A stretch of DNA of 62,500 nt from Paenibacillus protaetiae. Its GTDB lineage: Bacteria > Bacillota > Bacilli > Paenibacillales > Paenibacillaceae. Shown here one piece after another: positions 55,116 to 62,500 of the stretch. The stretch is taken from positions 3,682,501 through 3,745,000 of the forward strand of contig NZ_CP035492.1 of NCBI RefSeq assembly GCF_004135365.1. Reading direction: 5' to 3'. A program made the translations under genes and the position numbers. A model generated the notes under the pieces. That model was given only the letters and a program-made list of their open reading frames with translations, did no database searches and had not been told where the DNA came from. The stretch's first letter is position 1. Every line of letters starts with the position of its first letter.

Positions 55116-55178
55116 TAATTGAGAGATAATTTCAATATGAAATAAACACCCTGGATAAATGGGAACAATTCTCAATTA
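55116..55178. repeat. 9-bp inverted repeat upstream of cysH
   Basis: TAATTGAGA (55116-55124) is matched by TCTCAATTA (55170-55178), 45 nt apart, and lies 50-110 bp upstream of the cysH promoter. Possibly a regulator site or a DNA-looping pair; not a known riboswitch. Confidence 0.55.
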
Positions 55179-55226
55179 TTGGGCCTAAATAGGCATGTTC
55201 TTCAGGGACTTTTTATCAAATAAGCA

Positions 55227-55255
55227 TTGAATTAACGATTCGCTCGGATTATAAT
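55227..55255 (+). promoter_or_regulatory. Promoter of cysH-sat
   Basis: TTGAAT (55227-55232) and a perfect TATAAT (55250-55255) are 17 bp apart, about 50 nt before the cysH start. No S-box or T-box leader fits in the short 5' region, so control is likely by a protein. Confidence 0.78.
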
Positions 55256-55306
55256 ACTTATTAATACAGATGATTTTACTTGGGATTAAAATGGAGGGAT
55301 AAGCAA

Positions 55307-56002
55307 ATGAACTTGTTTGAAAAGGAAGCGCTCGTGAAGCAAAAAGCGGAAGAGCTTGAAACCGCAACTCCCGAGGAGATTTTGGCTTATGCAGTAGAAA
55401 CTTTCCCGAATATTACGTTTGCGTGCAGCTTTGGCGCGGAGGACGTTGTACTTGTTGATATGCTGCAAAAGGTTAGTCCAAAGACCGACATCTTTTATCT
55501 CGATACCGATTTTCACTTCAAAGAGACCTATGAAACCCGCGACCGCTTGATCGAACGTTATCCGGGAATCCCTTTTGTCCAAGTAAAACCGCTCCTTACA
55601 CCGGAAGAGCAAGCGGAGCAGCATGGACCGGAACTTTGGACGAGAGACGCCAATGCATGCTGCAATATCCGTAAAGTCGAACCGCTTACGCGTGTCCTTT
55701 CGAATTATGAAGCATGGATTACGGGGATCCGCCGCGATCAGGCGCCGACCCGTGCGAATGCAAAGAAAGTTGAATATGATACGAAGTTTGGCTTGATCAA
55801 GTTTAACCCGCTTGCAAGCTGGACTTCCGAAGACGTATGGAATTATATCCGTGAGAATGAAGTTATTTATAACCCGCTGCATGATCAGAACTATCCGAGC
55901 ATCGGCTGCGAATATTGCACGCGTCAAGTTATGCCGGGCGAAGATCCGCGCGCAGGACGCTGGGCCGGCCAAGACAAAACCGAATGCGGACTTCATAAAT
56001 AA
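55307..56002 (+). CDS. cysH: CysH, phosphoadenylyl/adenylyl-sulfate reductase
   Basis: CysH reduces activated sulfate to sulfite. The 231-residue protein has the PP-loop-like FACSFGAEDVVLVD near 44, YLDTDFHFKETYE near 72, and the cysteine pairs CC (in ACCNIRK near 120) and CxxC (CEYC near 204) plus ECGLHK at the end. The CC...CxxC set marks the iron-sulfur type that can use APS; Bacillus CysH accepts both APS and PAPS. ATG 55307 has GGAGGGATAAGC upstream. Confidence 0.93.
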   Translation: MNLFEKEALVKQKAEELETATPEEILAYAVETFPNITFACSFGAEDVVLVDMLQKVSPKTDIFYLDTDFHFKETYETRDRLIERYPGIPFVQVKPLLTPEEQAEQHGPELWTRDANACCNIRKVEPLTRVLSNYEAWITGIRRDQAPTRANAKKVEYDTKFGLIKFNPLASWTSEDVWNYIRENEVIYNPLHDQNYPSIGCEYCTRQVMPGEDPRAGRWAGQDKTECGLHK

Positions 56003-56049
56003 GATAGCCATCATCTTTTTTCAAATAACGGAGGAGGCTTTACATCAGC

Positions 56050-57216
56050 ATGACTCAAATCCAACCGCATGGCGGCGTTTTGGTTAACCGGATTGCTGCC
56101 GGAGAACAACGGGAGCAATTGCTTGCCGAAGCAGCAGAGCTGCAGGCAATCGTAATTAGCAACTGGGCGATTTCGGACCTTGATTTGATTGGTATCGGTG
56201 CTTTTTCGCCGCTGACGGGCTTTTTGAACGAAGAAGATTATCAATCGGTCGTTGATCGTATGCGCCTTGCGAACGGCACGGTATGGAGCATTCCGATTAC
56301 GCTGCCGGTCGATGAGGAGAAAGCTTCCTCTCTTCGAATCGGCGAGCGCGCTGCGCTTGTAGGCGAAGACGGCGTCATTTACGGCGTAATCGATGTGCAA
56401 AGCATTTATAAAGCAGATCAGAAGCATGAAGCGGTTCAAGTGTACAAAACCGACGATCTGGAGCACCCAGGTGTCCAAAAGCTGTTCGAACGTCCGGACA
56501 CGTATGTTGGCGGAGATATTACGGTATTGAACCGTCCGAAACCGGACAAATTCGAACAGTATTATTTTGACCCGTCGCAAACGCGCGAAATATTTGCAGA
56601 CAAGGGCTGGAAAACGGTCGTAGGCTTCCAAACCCGTAATCCGGTTCACCGTGCGCATGAGTATATCCAGAAGACGGCGATGGAAATCGTGGATGCTTTG
56701 TTCTTGAACCCGCTTGTAGGCGAAACGAAATCGGATGACGTACCGGCAAATGTGCGGATGAAAAGCTATCTGGCTCTTCTCGACAACTATTATCCGGAAG
56801 ACCGCGTATTCCTTGGCGTATTCCCGGCTGCGATGCGTTATGCGGGACCGCGGGAAGCCATCTTCCACGCGCTTGTCCGTAAAAACTACGGCTGCACGCA
56901 TTTTATTGTAGGACGCGACCATGCAGGCGTTGGCGATTATTACGGCACCTATGAAGCGCAAGATTTGCTAAAGACGTTCCCTGCCGAAGACTTGGGCATT
57001 ACGCCGCTTTACTTCGAGCACAGCTTTTTCTGCACCAAATGCGGCAATATGGCTACAACCAAAACATGCCCGCATGACAAAGCTGACCATCTGACATTGT
57101 CCGGCACGAAAGTACGCGCGATGCTGCGTGACGGCGTATGCCCGCCGCCGGAATTTTCCCGTCCGGAAGTAGCCAAAATTTTGATCGAAGGCATGAGTGC
57201 AGCGGTGGAAGCGTAA
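56050..57216 (+). CDS. sat: Sat, sulfate adenylyltransferase (ATP sulfurylase)
   Basis: Sat makes APS from ATP and sulfate, the substrate for CysH next door. The 388-residue protein has the active-site [11 protein letters not shown] near 195-205 and [12 protein letters not shown] near 295, and a C-terminal zinc-like [20 protein letters not shown] motif. ACGGAGGAGG lies upstream. It is 47 nt after cysH and no terminator intervenes, so the two form an operon. No APS kinase (cysC) is present in the window. Confidence 0.95.
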   Translation: MTQIQPHGGVLVNRIAAGEQREQLLAEAAELQAIVISNWAISDLDLIGIGAFSPLTGFLNEEDYQSVVDRMRLANGTVWSIPITLPVDEEKASSLRIGERAALVGEDGVIYGVIDVQSIYKADQKHEAVQVYKTDDLEHPGVQKLFERPDTYVGGDITVLNRPKPDKFEQYYFDPSQTREIFADKGWKTVVGFQTRNPVHRAHEYIQKTAMEIVDALFLNPLVGETKSDDVPANVRMKSYLALLDNYYPEDRVFLGVFPAAMRYAGPREAIFHALVRKNYGCTHFIVGRDHAGVGDYYGTYEAQDLLKTFPAEDLGITPLYFEHSFFCTKCGNMATTKTCPHDKADHLTLSGTKVRAMLRDGVCPPPEFSRPEVAKILIEGMSAAVEA

Positions 57217-57248
57217 CTTAAAACCGCGTGTTATTCTTGTCCGGCAAC

Positions 57249-57278
57249 ACATATCTGACCACCTCGTCCCATATAAAT
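57249..57278 (+). promoter_or_regulatory. Possible sporulation-type promoter of cwlD
   Basis: ACATATCT (57249-57256) followed after 13 bp by CATATAAAT (57270-57278) loosely resembles a SigE-type promoter. Bacillus cwlD is transcribed in sporulation. The match is weak. Confidence 0.3.
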
Positions 57279-57382
57279 GATAATGTGTACAGGGCTTGCC
57301 TGTCCGTATGCGAAGCATTTATCTTTTTGGGGGACGGGGTGGTTTTTATTATGCGTCGGCGGGAGGAAGGCTCGTCGTTTGG

Positions 57383-58117
57383 ATGACCTACAAAGGCGCA
57401 ATGCGGATTGCGCTTGGGCTGATAGCTGTTACGCTAACCTTTATGCTGCTAGGACATAACATGCCTTCCGTCCATACGTGGACGTACTGGTCTATGCCGC
57501 TTTCCGGCAAGACCGTAGTGATCGACGCCGGGCACGGCGGGATTGACGGCGGGGCGGTCAGCAAATCGGGCGCAATCGAAAAAGACTTGAATTTAGCGAT
57601 CGCCTTATATTTGCGCGATTATTTGCAGCAGTCCGGCGCTTCCGTGCTGATGACAAGGGAAGGCGACTATGACCTGGCTGGCCAGGATACAAACGTCGTG
57701 CGCAAAAGAAAAACCGAGGATTTGCTCAAGAGGGTATCGGTCATTCAGAACAGCGGGGCTAAACTGGCAGTCAGCATTCACATGAACAGCATACCTTCCG
57801 ACAAATGGTCGGGCGCTCAAACCTTTTATTACCCGAACGGAACCGATAATGGGATGCTGGCCACCTTCATTCAAAACGAAATTCGCCGGAATCTCGAGAA
57901 TACAAGCCGTGTGCCCGCTGTAAAGCAGGATGTCTATGTGCTGAAAGCTGTGAAAGATATTCCAACTGTGCTTGTGGAGGTCGGCTTTTTGTCCAATCCG
58001 GGCGAGTCGCAGCGGCTAGTAGATCCGGCTTATCAGAAACAGATCGCGGCGGCGATTTACCAAGGCATATTGCGGTATGCATCGGGCGAGAAGATTAACG
58101 TGAGCAGCTCAGGCTGA
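57383..58117 (+). CDS. cwlD: CwlD, N-acetylmuramoyl-L-alanine amidase (germination cortex)
   Basis: CwlD, with PdaA, makes muramic-delta-lactam in spore cortex, the mark needed for germination. The protein has an N-terminal membrane/signal segment (IALGLIAVTLTFMLLG), then the amidase-3 zinc site: H in IDAGHGGIDGGA, E in IEKDLN, H in SIHMNS and E in VEVGFLSNP. From ATG 57383 it is 244 residues. The frame is open from TTG 57296 (273 residues), but the best ribosome site plus ATG (57351) is one frame off and runs MRRREEGSSFG to a stop overlapping 57383. The true start is unsettled. Confidence 0.85.
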   Translation: MTYKGAMRIALGLIAVTLTFMLLGHNMPSVHTWTYWSMPLSGKTVVIDAGHGGIDGGAVSKSGAIEKDLNLAIALYLRDYLQQSGASVLMTREGDYDLAGQDTNVVRKRKTEDLLKRVSVIQNSGAKLAVSIHMNSIPSDKWSGAQTFYYPNGTDNGMLATFIQNEIRRNLENTSRVPAVKQDVYVLKAVKDIPTVLVEVGFLSNPGESQRLVDPAYQKQIAAAIYQGILRYASGEKINVSSSG

Positions 58118-58206
58118 AGCTGAAGCTTGCCTTTCAAACTGTGCTATAATGGAATAGGTTTCATAATAAAAAACGTTATTGCACATAAAAGGTGGGACTA
58201 TACACA

Positions 58207-59274
58207 ATGTTGACACGCGAGCAAGCTATAGAAGCCGTGAATGCCGTGACGGCTCAATATAGCTCGTACCATGTTGCGGTACGGGATGTGATGGTCAAAG
58301 ACCGTCAAGTGTCCTTGACGATCTTGACGGCAAGCGATGAGCTGAAGTCATCGCTTGAAGGAGCGCTGCGCGAAGCTCTCGCGCAGGCTGGCGCCGAAAC
58401 CGTGCACTGCCGGTTTCGCCCGCTTGAAGCTGCGGCGCAGGCAGAGCCGGCCGCCGCAGGCGCCAAAGCGGACGGTCCCGTGAAGGGACACGGGACCGGA
58501 CTGCAAACCCCGCTGCTGGATCCCCGCAGCGGGGTGCAGTTCATCGCCATCGCCAGCGGCAAAGGCGGCGTCGGCAAATCAACCGTCACCGTTAACCTGG
58601 CGACGGCACTTGCCCGCAAAGGCAAACGCGTCGGTATCATCGACGCCGATATTTACGGCTTTAGCGTTCCGGATATGATGGGGATTGAGGAGCGGCCGGC
58701 TGTAGAGTCCGACCGGATCATCCCGATCGAACGCTTTGGCGTACAAGTGATGTCGATGGGCTTTTTCGTGGAGGATAACAGCCCGGTCGTCTGGCGCGGA
58801 CCAATGCTCGGCAAGATGCTGCGCAACTTTTTTGCCGAAGTGGAATGGGGAGAGCTGGATTACCTGCTCCTCGACCTGCCTCCGGGTACAGGCGATGTAG
58901 CGCTGGACGTCCATCAGATTATTCCGCAAAGCAAAGAAATTATCGTAACGACGCCGCATGCGACAGCAGCTTTTGTTGCGGCGCGGGCCGGCGCTATGGC
59001 GGTCAAGACAAATCACGACATTATCGGCGTCGTTGAGAATATGTCTTATTACCAGAACAAAAACGGTGAAGTGGAGTACGTATTTGGCCGTGATGGCGGA
59101 GCAAGGCTGGCGGAAACGCTGCACGTGGATCTGCTTGCCCAAATTCCGTTGGGTCAGCCGGACAATCACCCGCTCGAACCTGACTTTTCGCCTTCCGTTT
59201 ATAAATCGGATACCGAAATCGGACGATTGTATGATGAGCTGGCTGATCAAGTCATTCATAAAACCGCCCAATAA
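58207..59274 (+). CDS. salA: SalA, Mrp/NBP35-family P-loop ATPase
   Basis: The 355-residue protein joins an N-terminal MIP18-like domain, an alanine-rich linker (AAAQAEPAAAGAKA near 75-90) and a deviant Walker A GKGGVGKST near 115. SalA in Bacillus represses scoC; Mrp relatives carry Fe-S clusters. The C-terminal CxxC of Fe-S carriers is missing (NMSYYQNKNGEVEYVFG), as in Bacillus SalA, so a regulator role is more likely than cluster transfer. ATG 58207 is the family start; its ribosome site AAAGGTGGG is a little distant. Confidence 0.93.
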   Translation: MLTREQAIEAVNAVTAQYSSYHVAVRDVMVKDRQVSLTILTASDELKSSLEGALREALAQAGAETVHCRFRPLEAAAQAEPAAAGAKADGPVKGHGTGLQTPLLDPRSGVQFIAIASGKGGVGKSTVTVNLATALARKGKRVGIIDADIYGFSVPDMMGIEERPAVESDRIIPIERFGVQVMSMGFFVEDNSPVVWRGPMLGKMLRNFFAEVEWGELDYLLLDLPPGTGDVALDVHQIIPQSKEIIVTTPHATAAFVAARAGAMAVKTNHDIIGVVENMSYYQNKNGEVEYVFGRDGGARLAETLHVDLLAQIPLGQPDNHPLEPDFSPSVYKSDTEIGRLYDELADQVIHKTAQ

Positions 59275-59276
59275 AA

Positions 59277-59322
59277 AACAAGCCCGGATGGAGAAACGTG
59301 ATCTCCATCCGGGCTTGTTTTA
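59277..59322. terminator. Bidirectional terminator between salA and gerD
   Basis: A perfect stem of about 18 bp, AACAAGCCCGGATGGAGA with TCTCCATCCGGGCTTGTT, has a 7-nt loop, with A and T runs on either side. It lies between convergent genes and overlaps the last codon of gerD. Confidence 0.95.
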
Positions 59323-60009
59323 ACCTTCTTGTTCATTTCCTTCGCCGTCGCCTTCGCCTTCCCCTTCGCCCTCAGAGCCTCCGGAGTCTTTTTTATCCTC
59401 TCCGCCGCCTTCTTTTTTCTTATCCTCCGCTTTTGGCTCGAGCTGTTCTTTCACAGCGCTTTTCATCAGATCAAGCATTTCCAGCTTGAAGATCGGATTG
59501 CTCATGGATTCCTGCATAATCGACATCACTTGCTTGCGATAGTCCGATCCTTGCAGCACCTCGAGTATCATCTTTTTCATATCCGGCGTATTCAGCGTCT
59601 TGACCAGATCAGCTTGGTAACTTGGATCCTTTAATAATTGCTTATGAATGTCTTTGTTCTGCTTATTTACCGCTTTGGCGAATTCGCCGGCAAACCGGGT
59701 ATCGGTCATCAAGCTGCGTATCACTTTGTCGTAATCCGGAGATACCAGTACATCCTTGACAGCAAGGCGAACTTGCTCCTGGTCCTGAACCGACAGCAAC
59801 TTGGCATTGCCTCCGCTGTAGCCGGACATCTGCTGGCTGGATTCCTGCAGCGCCTTTTGAGCATCTTCGGTTTTCAAAATGTCGATGACCATTGATTTGA
59901 GATCCTTATAGCTGACTTGTTGATTATTGGGTGCAGGCTCCGAGCCGCAGCCTGCAAGCATAAGAAGCCAAGCGGCTGCAGCAGCAATCAGTATATAGCG
60001 GTGACGCAT
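59320..60009 (-). CDS. gerD: GerD, spore germination lipoprotein
   Basis: GerD is an inner-membrane lipoprotein needed to cluster germinant receptors. The 229-residue protein has a lipoprotein signal with lipobox LAGC (C21), a helical body with YKDLKSMVIDILKTEDAQKA near 34, and PDYDKVIRSLMTDTRFAGEF near 93. The last 40 residues are low-complexity: a K/E stretch and then alternating G/E repeats. That tail makes it longer than Bacillus GerD (about 185 residues, from memory). It is convergent with salA, divergent from kbaA. Confidence 0.94.
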   Translation of the reverse strand: MRHRYILIAAAAAWLLMLAGCGSEPAPNNQQVSYKDLKSMVIDILKTEDAQKALQESSQQMSGYSGGNAKLLSVQDQEQVRLAVKDVLVSPDYDKVIRSLMTDTRFAGEFAKAVNKQNKDIHKQLLKDPSYQADLVKTLNTPDMKKMILEVLQGSDYRKQVMSIMQESMSNPIFKLEMLDLMKSAVKEQLEPKAEDKKKEGGGEDKKDSGGSEGEGEGEGDGEGNEQEG

Positions 60010-60164
60010 GTCCCATGGTCTCCCTTCTGGCAGTAACGTCTTGGTGCATTAATTTTAAGGTGTACCTAGTATGCGCCCAGCGGAATCGTATTATGACCGG
60101 AAGGATTAGCTTTTTATTGCGAACGTGGTAAAATAAGGAGTAATGCGAAGGAGGGAACTCGACC

Positions 60165-60788
60165 TTGAATTTGAAGAAATGGGGTTTATTGTTCGGCGTA
60201 TGTATGCTTGTTGGTTTAGCGGCTTCTGTCATTACGGGTTCGATCATGCAATGGACGGACCATGATTTTGGCTTTATGGGGTTAAAGGCTGCAGGTTTTA
60301 ATGCGTTTATGATGGCCATTGTAGGGTTAATGTTTGGCGCCTTCAGCCATATGGGCTTTTTCGCTTATTTAACGTTAAATTATATTGCGCTCAGCATTTT
60401 CCGCAAAAGCTATTTGTGGAATGCGCTGCAAGGCTACAGTACTTTATTTGCGGCGGGATGGATGGGCTACATGCTGTATAAGGAACGCTCCGAAGGCGTT
60501 TTGTTTTGGCTGCTGCCGCTTGGGCTGCTTGCATGCGCTGCGATCGTCTCCTACGTGAAAATCAAACAAACGAACAGCAGTGCATTTATTCCTTCGATGT
60601 TTCTGTTGTTTACCATTACATTTATTGAAGCATGGCCAGCGCTTCAGGGCGAGCTTAATGTAGCAGCCATTATTTTTATGATGATCCCGTTGTTTGCCTG
60701 CAATGCATACCAGATCATGATGCTGCACCGCATTCTTGGCAATCAAACGGCCGATTCCCCAGCGGCTGCTGTGAAATCGGCCCAATAA
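60165..60788 (+). CDS. kbaA: KbaA, KinB-signalling pathway activator
   Basis: KbaA is a membrane protein needed for the KinB route to sporulation in Bacillus. The 207-residue product is almost entirely hydrophobic, with about six membrane helices, and has the conserved MGFFAYLTLNYIALSIFRKSY-type core near 65 (in part). The start is TTG at 60165 with GAAGGAGGG about 8-10 nt upstream. It is divergent from gerD and convergent with pdaB, an arrangement common in Bacillales. Confidence 0.92.
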   Translation: MNLKKWGLLFGVCMLVGLAASVITGSIMQWTDHDFGFMGLKAAGFNAFMMAIVGLMFGAFSHMGFFAYLTLNYIALSIFRKSYLWNALQGYSTLFAAGWMGYMLYKERSEGVLFWLLPLGLLACAAIVSYVKIKQTNSSAFIPSMFLLFTITFIEAWPALQGELNVAAIIFMMIPLFACNAYQIMMLHRILGNQTADSPAAAVKSAQ

Positions 60789-61598
60789 TTACGGAGTATC
60801 GGAAGAAGCTTTTAATATACCGGCGGAGGAAGAGGTCTTGTCCTGCACGCTTTTTCCGCTTAATTCGGTTTGCGCCAATAGCTGGGATACCGATACGAAG
60901 TCATAGCCTTTGGCGCGCAGCTGGTCGATAATAACCGGCAGCGCTTCGTGGGTTTGTTTTACGGAATCGCTTGCATGCAGCAGGATGATGTCTCCGGGAT
61001 GAGTGCGGTTAACGACGCGGTTAATAATTTTGTCCGTCCCGATATTCATCCAGTCCAGCGAGTCGGTGTCCCATTGAATCACTTTGTAGTTAAGCTCGTC
61101 CGCAATACGAAGTACCCGTTTGTCAAAATCGCCGTTCGGTAGGCGGATAAGCGTAGGTTTTTTACCTGTGATGCCCGATATGATCGTATCGGCGGTTGTA
61201 ATTTGCTTGCGGATTTCATCATCGCTCAGCTTGCTGTAATTATCGTGCTTATGGCCATGGCTGCCAATTTCATATCCCGCATCCATTATTTTTTTGACGA
61301 TTTCAGGATGGGATTGGCTCCACGGTGAGGAAAGAAAGAAAGTTGCCTGTGTAATGCCTTTTTCTTTAAGTACATTAAGAATGGGTTCTGTACGCTTGTC
61401 TCCCCAACTGATATCGAACGTTAAAGCGACTACCTGCTTGTCTGTCGGCACACTGTAGATTGCAGCCGGCTGCTGCGGGGCAAATACGGTGATGTTGTCT
61501 CTTTCGGCATAAATAACACCGACGGAGAACACAACTGCGATTGCAATTAGAAAATATTGCTTTAATCTTTTACCATTCAGTACATAGAAGAAGTTCAT
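60789..61598 (-). CDS. pdaB: PdaB-family polysaccharide deacetylase (sporulation)
   Basis: PdaB is a NodB-fold protein needed to keep spore cortex in late sporulation. The 269-residue protein has one N-terminal membrane segment (LKQYFLIAIAVVFSVGVIY), then NodB motifs: TFDISWGD near 80 (motif 1 in PdaB form), SHGHKHDN near 130, RLPNGDFD near 165 and IILLHASD near 215. The ATG at 61598 is chosen because AAAGGAGAG lies just before it; the frame extends further without support. Its last base is next to the kbaA stop. Confidence 0.93.
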   Translation of the reverse strand: MNFFYVLNGKRLKQYFLIAIAVVFSVGVIYAERDNITVFAPQQPAAIYSVPTDKQVVALTFDISWGDKRTEPILNVLKEKGITQATFFLSSPWSQSHPEIVKKIMDAGYEIGSHGHKHDNYSKLSDDEIRKQITTADTIISGITGKKPTLIRLPNGDFDKRVLRIADELNYKVIQWDTDSLDWMNIGTDKIINRVVNRTHPGDIILLHASDSVKQTHEALPVIIDQLRAKGYDFVSVSQLLAQTELSGKSVQDKTSSSAGILKASSDTP

Positions 61599-61712
61599 GG
61601 ATAAAGCTCTCCTTTCCTCATAAAGCTTGTTCTTGTACAATCTATGCTCGTACACTCAAGTTATTCATGCTTGTTCAACTTTTCGATTGAACAATAAGAA
61701 GGAGGAAGCTTT

Positions 61713-62342
61713 ATGTGGAGATGGAGCGGGATAATTGCCCATTTAAAAGCAATGCGGCGCTATATTGCCTTTAGCGCTGTATTATTTTTGGCTGGACTTG
61801 TTGTCGGAGCCACCAACCAGTCGTTGTTTTCTTATTTGGATTCGCAAGTGGAAGCGATTCGCAAATTATCGAGCACCATTAGCGAGACCAACAGCCCGAC
61901 ATTCAGCTTCATCCTGTTCATCTTTTTAAACAATGCGATTAAAGCTGTGATGGTCATTTATGCGGGGGCCGCACTCGCTGTGTTCCCTATTTTCTTCTTA
62001 ATACTAAACGGGATGATTATCGGATACTTGCTTCATAAGGTCGAACTGGAGCAAGGAGCCGGGCATCTAGCCGATCTGATATTCCGCGGATTACTGCCGC
62101 ACGGGATATTGGAGATTCCGGCAATCATCGTGGCTTCGGCGTATGGAATCAAATTCGGAGCGCTGGTTTGGAAAGGATTCTTTAATGGATTAAAGCAAGC
62201 TGCAGGAGGAGCAGCCGGAACGAGAGGCGAGATCTCGGCTTTTGTGCAGCGGAGCATCCCGGTTGCCGTCCTTTTAGTCGCAGTTTTGCTTGTTGCCGCC
62301 GTTATCGAAAGCACACTTACACGATGGCTTATTGCCCTGTAA
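61713..62342 (+). CDS. SpoIIM-family membrane protein
   Basis: The 209-residue protein belongs to the stage II sporulation protein M family by its hydrophobic layout (about five membrane helices) and motifs: FIFLNNAIKAVMVIYAGAAL near 70, NGMIIGYLLHK near 98 and LLPHGILEIPAIIVASAYG near 130, where the PHGxxExPA signature is typical. SpoIIM proper acts in septal and engulfment peptidoglycan hydrolysis with SpoIID and SpoIIP; this copy, next to pdaB, could be a paralogue. AGAAGGAGGAAG precedes the ATG. Confidence 0.88.
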   Translation: MWRWSGIIAHLKAMRRYIAFSAVLFLAGLVVGATNQSLFSYLDSQVEAIRKLSSTISETNSPTFSFILFIFLNNAIKAVMVIYAGAALAVFPIFFLILNGMIIGYLLHKVELEQGAGHLADLIFRGLLPHGILEIPAIIVASAYGIKFGALVWKGFFNGLKQAAGGAAGTRGEISAFVQRSIPVAVLLVAVLLVAAVIESTLTRWLIAL

Positions 62343-62359
62343 TAAATTTGCCAATAATT

Positions 62360-62483
62360 GAGCATAACAGTAAAGCGATGACAACCTTTCGTTTGAATGC
62401 GAGGTTGAATGAAACCATTCATTGTATGCATGCGCTTTGTCAGACGCTGCCGCAATTTAAGGAGGCTATTTACTGTTATGCTC
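62360..62483 (+). repeat. 15-bp inverted repeat enclosing a candidate leader RNA
   Basis: GAGCATAACAGTAAA (62360-62374) is matched exactly by TTTACTGTTATGCTC (62469-62483). Inside are a 9-bp helix (62372-62380 with 62429-62438, one bulge) and two hairpins, a three-way-junction shape. A ribosome-site-like AAGGAGG (62459-62465) and an ATG at 62478 lie at its 3' side; the ATG is within the right repeat. The gene it would start is cut by the window end after seven codons. Confidence 0.6.
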
Positions 62484-62500
62484 GGAATACTGTTCAACGA

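Noticed and set aside
55061-55306. S-box (SAM) riboswitch upstream of cysH
   Set aside because: No S-box core sequences are seen, and the promoter is too close to the start to leave room for a leader.
62478-62500. Partial CDS beginning MLGILFN at the window end
   Set aside because: Only seven codons are visible and the ribosome site is 12 nt away, too little to call a gene; described as part of the leader finding instead.

Overview
The window is about 62.5 kb of a spore-forming, low-GC Gram-positive chromosome, most likely Paenibacillus or a close Paenibacillaceae relative. Three things point there: the Bacillales gene order (ctsR-mcsA-mcsB-clpC, radA-disA, sigH, the rpoBC/str/S10/spc/alpha cluster, and salA-gerD-kbaA-pdaB); the sporulation and germination genes; and small differences from Bacillus, such as pssA plus a small cysteine-containing gene between disA and the PIN/TRAM gene, and a SpoIIM-like gene after pdaB. 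Most of it is core housekeeping DNA. I see no insertion sequence, prophage, CRISPR array or tRNA gene.

Layout. 1-1470: 3' end of a 23S gene, 5S and a terminator. 1473-2050: a non-coding stretch rich in DnaA-box-like 9-mers. 2052-6874: CtsR-controlled ctsR-mcsA-mcsB-clpC. 7103-10488: radA, disA, pssA, facing a small minus-strand gene (10497-10892). 11079-14980: PIN/TRAM gene, ispD, ispF, gltX. 15039-19470: a cysteine T-box leader and then cysE, cysS, mrnC, rlmB, rae1. 19534-20358: sigH. 20447-24727: rpmG, secE, nusG, rplK, rplA, an L10 leader, rplJ, rplL and a methyltransferase. 24780-32431: rpoB and rpoC. 32494-37369: L7Ae-like gene, rpsL, rpsG, fusA, tuf. 37836-53117: the S10-spc-alpha run of 28 genes from rpsJ to rplQ, including secY, adk, map and infA. 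53171-55060: truA, an L13 leader, rplM, rpsI. 55227-57216: cysH and sat. 57383-62342: cwlD, salA, gerD, kbaA, pdaB and a SpoIIM-like gene. The last 140 bases look like a structured leader for a gene cut off by the window edge.

How it fits together. The bulk builds the transcription and translation machinery (four RNA polymerase subunit or sigma genes, NusG, about 30 ribosomal proteins, three elongation or initiation factors, two aminoacyl-tRNA synthetases, rRNA and tRNA modification enzymes). Cysteine appears twice: cysE-cysS under a Cys-specific T-box, and cysH-sat for sulfate reduction. Protein quality control (McsB/ClpC), c-di-AMP signalling with DNA repair (DisA/RadA), and sporulation (SigH, KbaA, CwlD, GerD, PdaB, SpoIIM-like) complete the picture.

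The most interesting signals are non-coding: a candidate DnaA-box cluster (1562-1897), a possible three-way-junction leader with an occluded start codon (62360-62483), structured spacers before rpoB and between secY and adk, and an apparent off-by-one reading frame at the start of cwlD. All function calls come from reading translated sequence against remembered family features; nothing was searched or computed.
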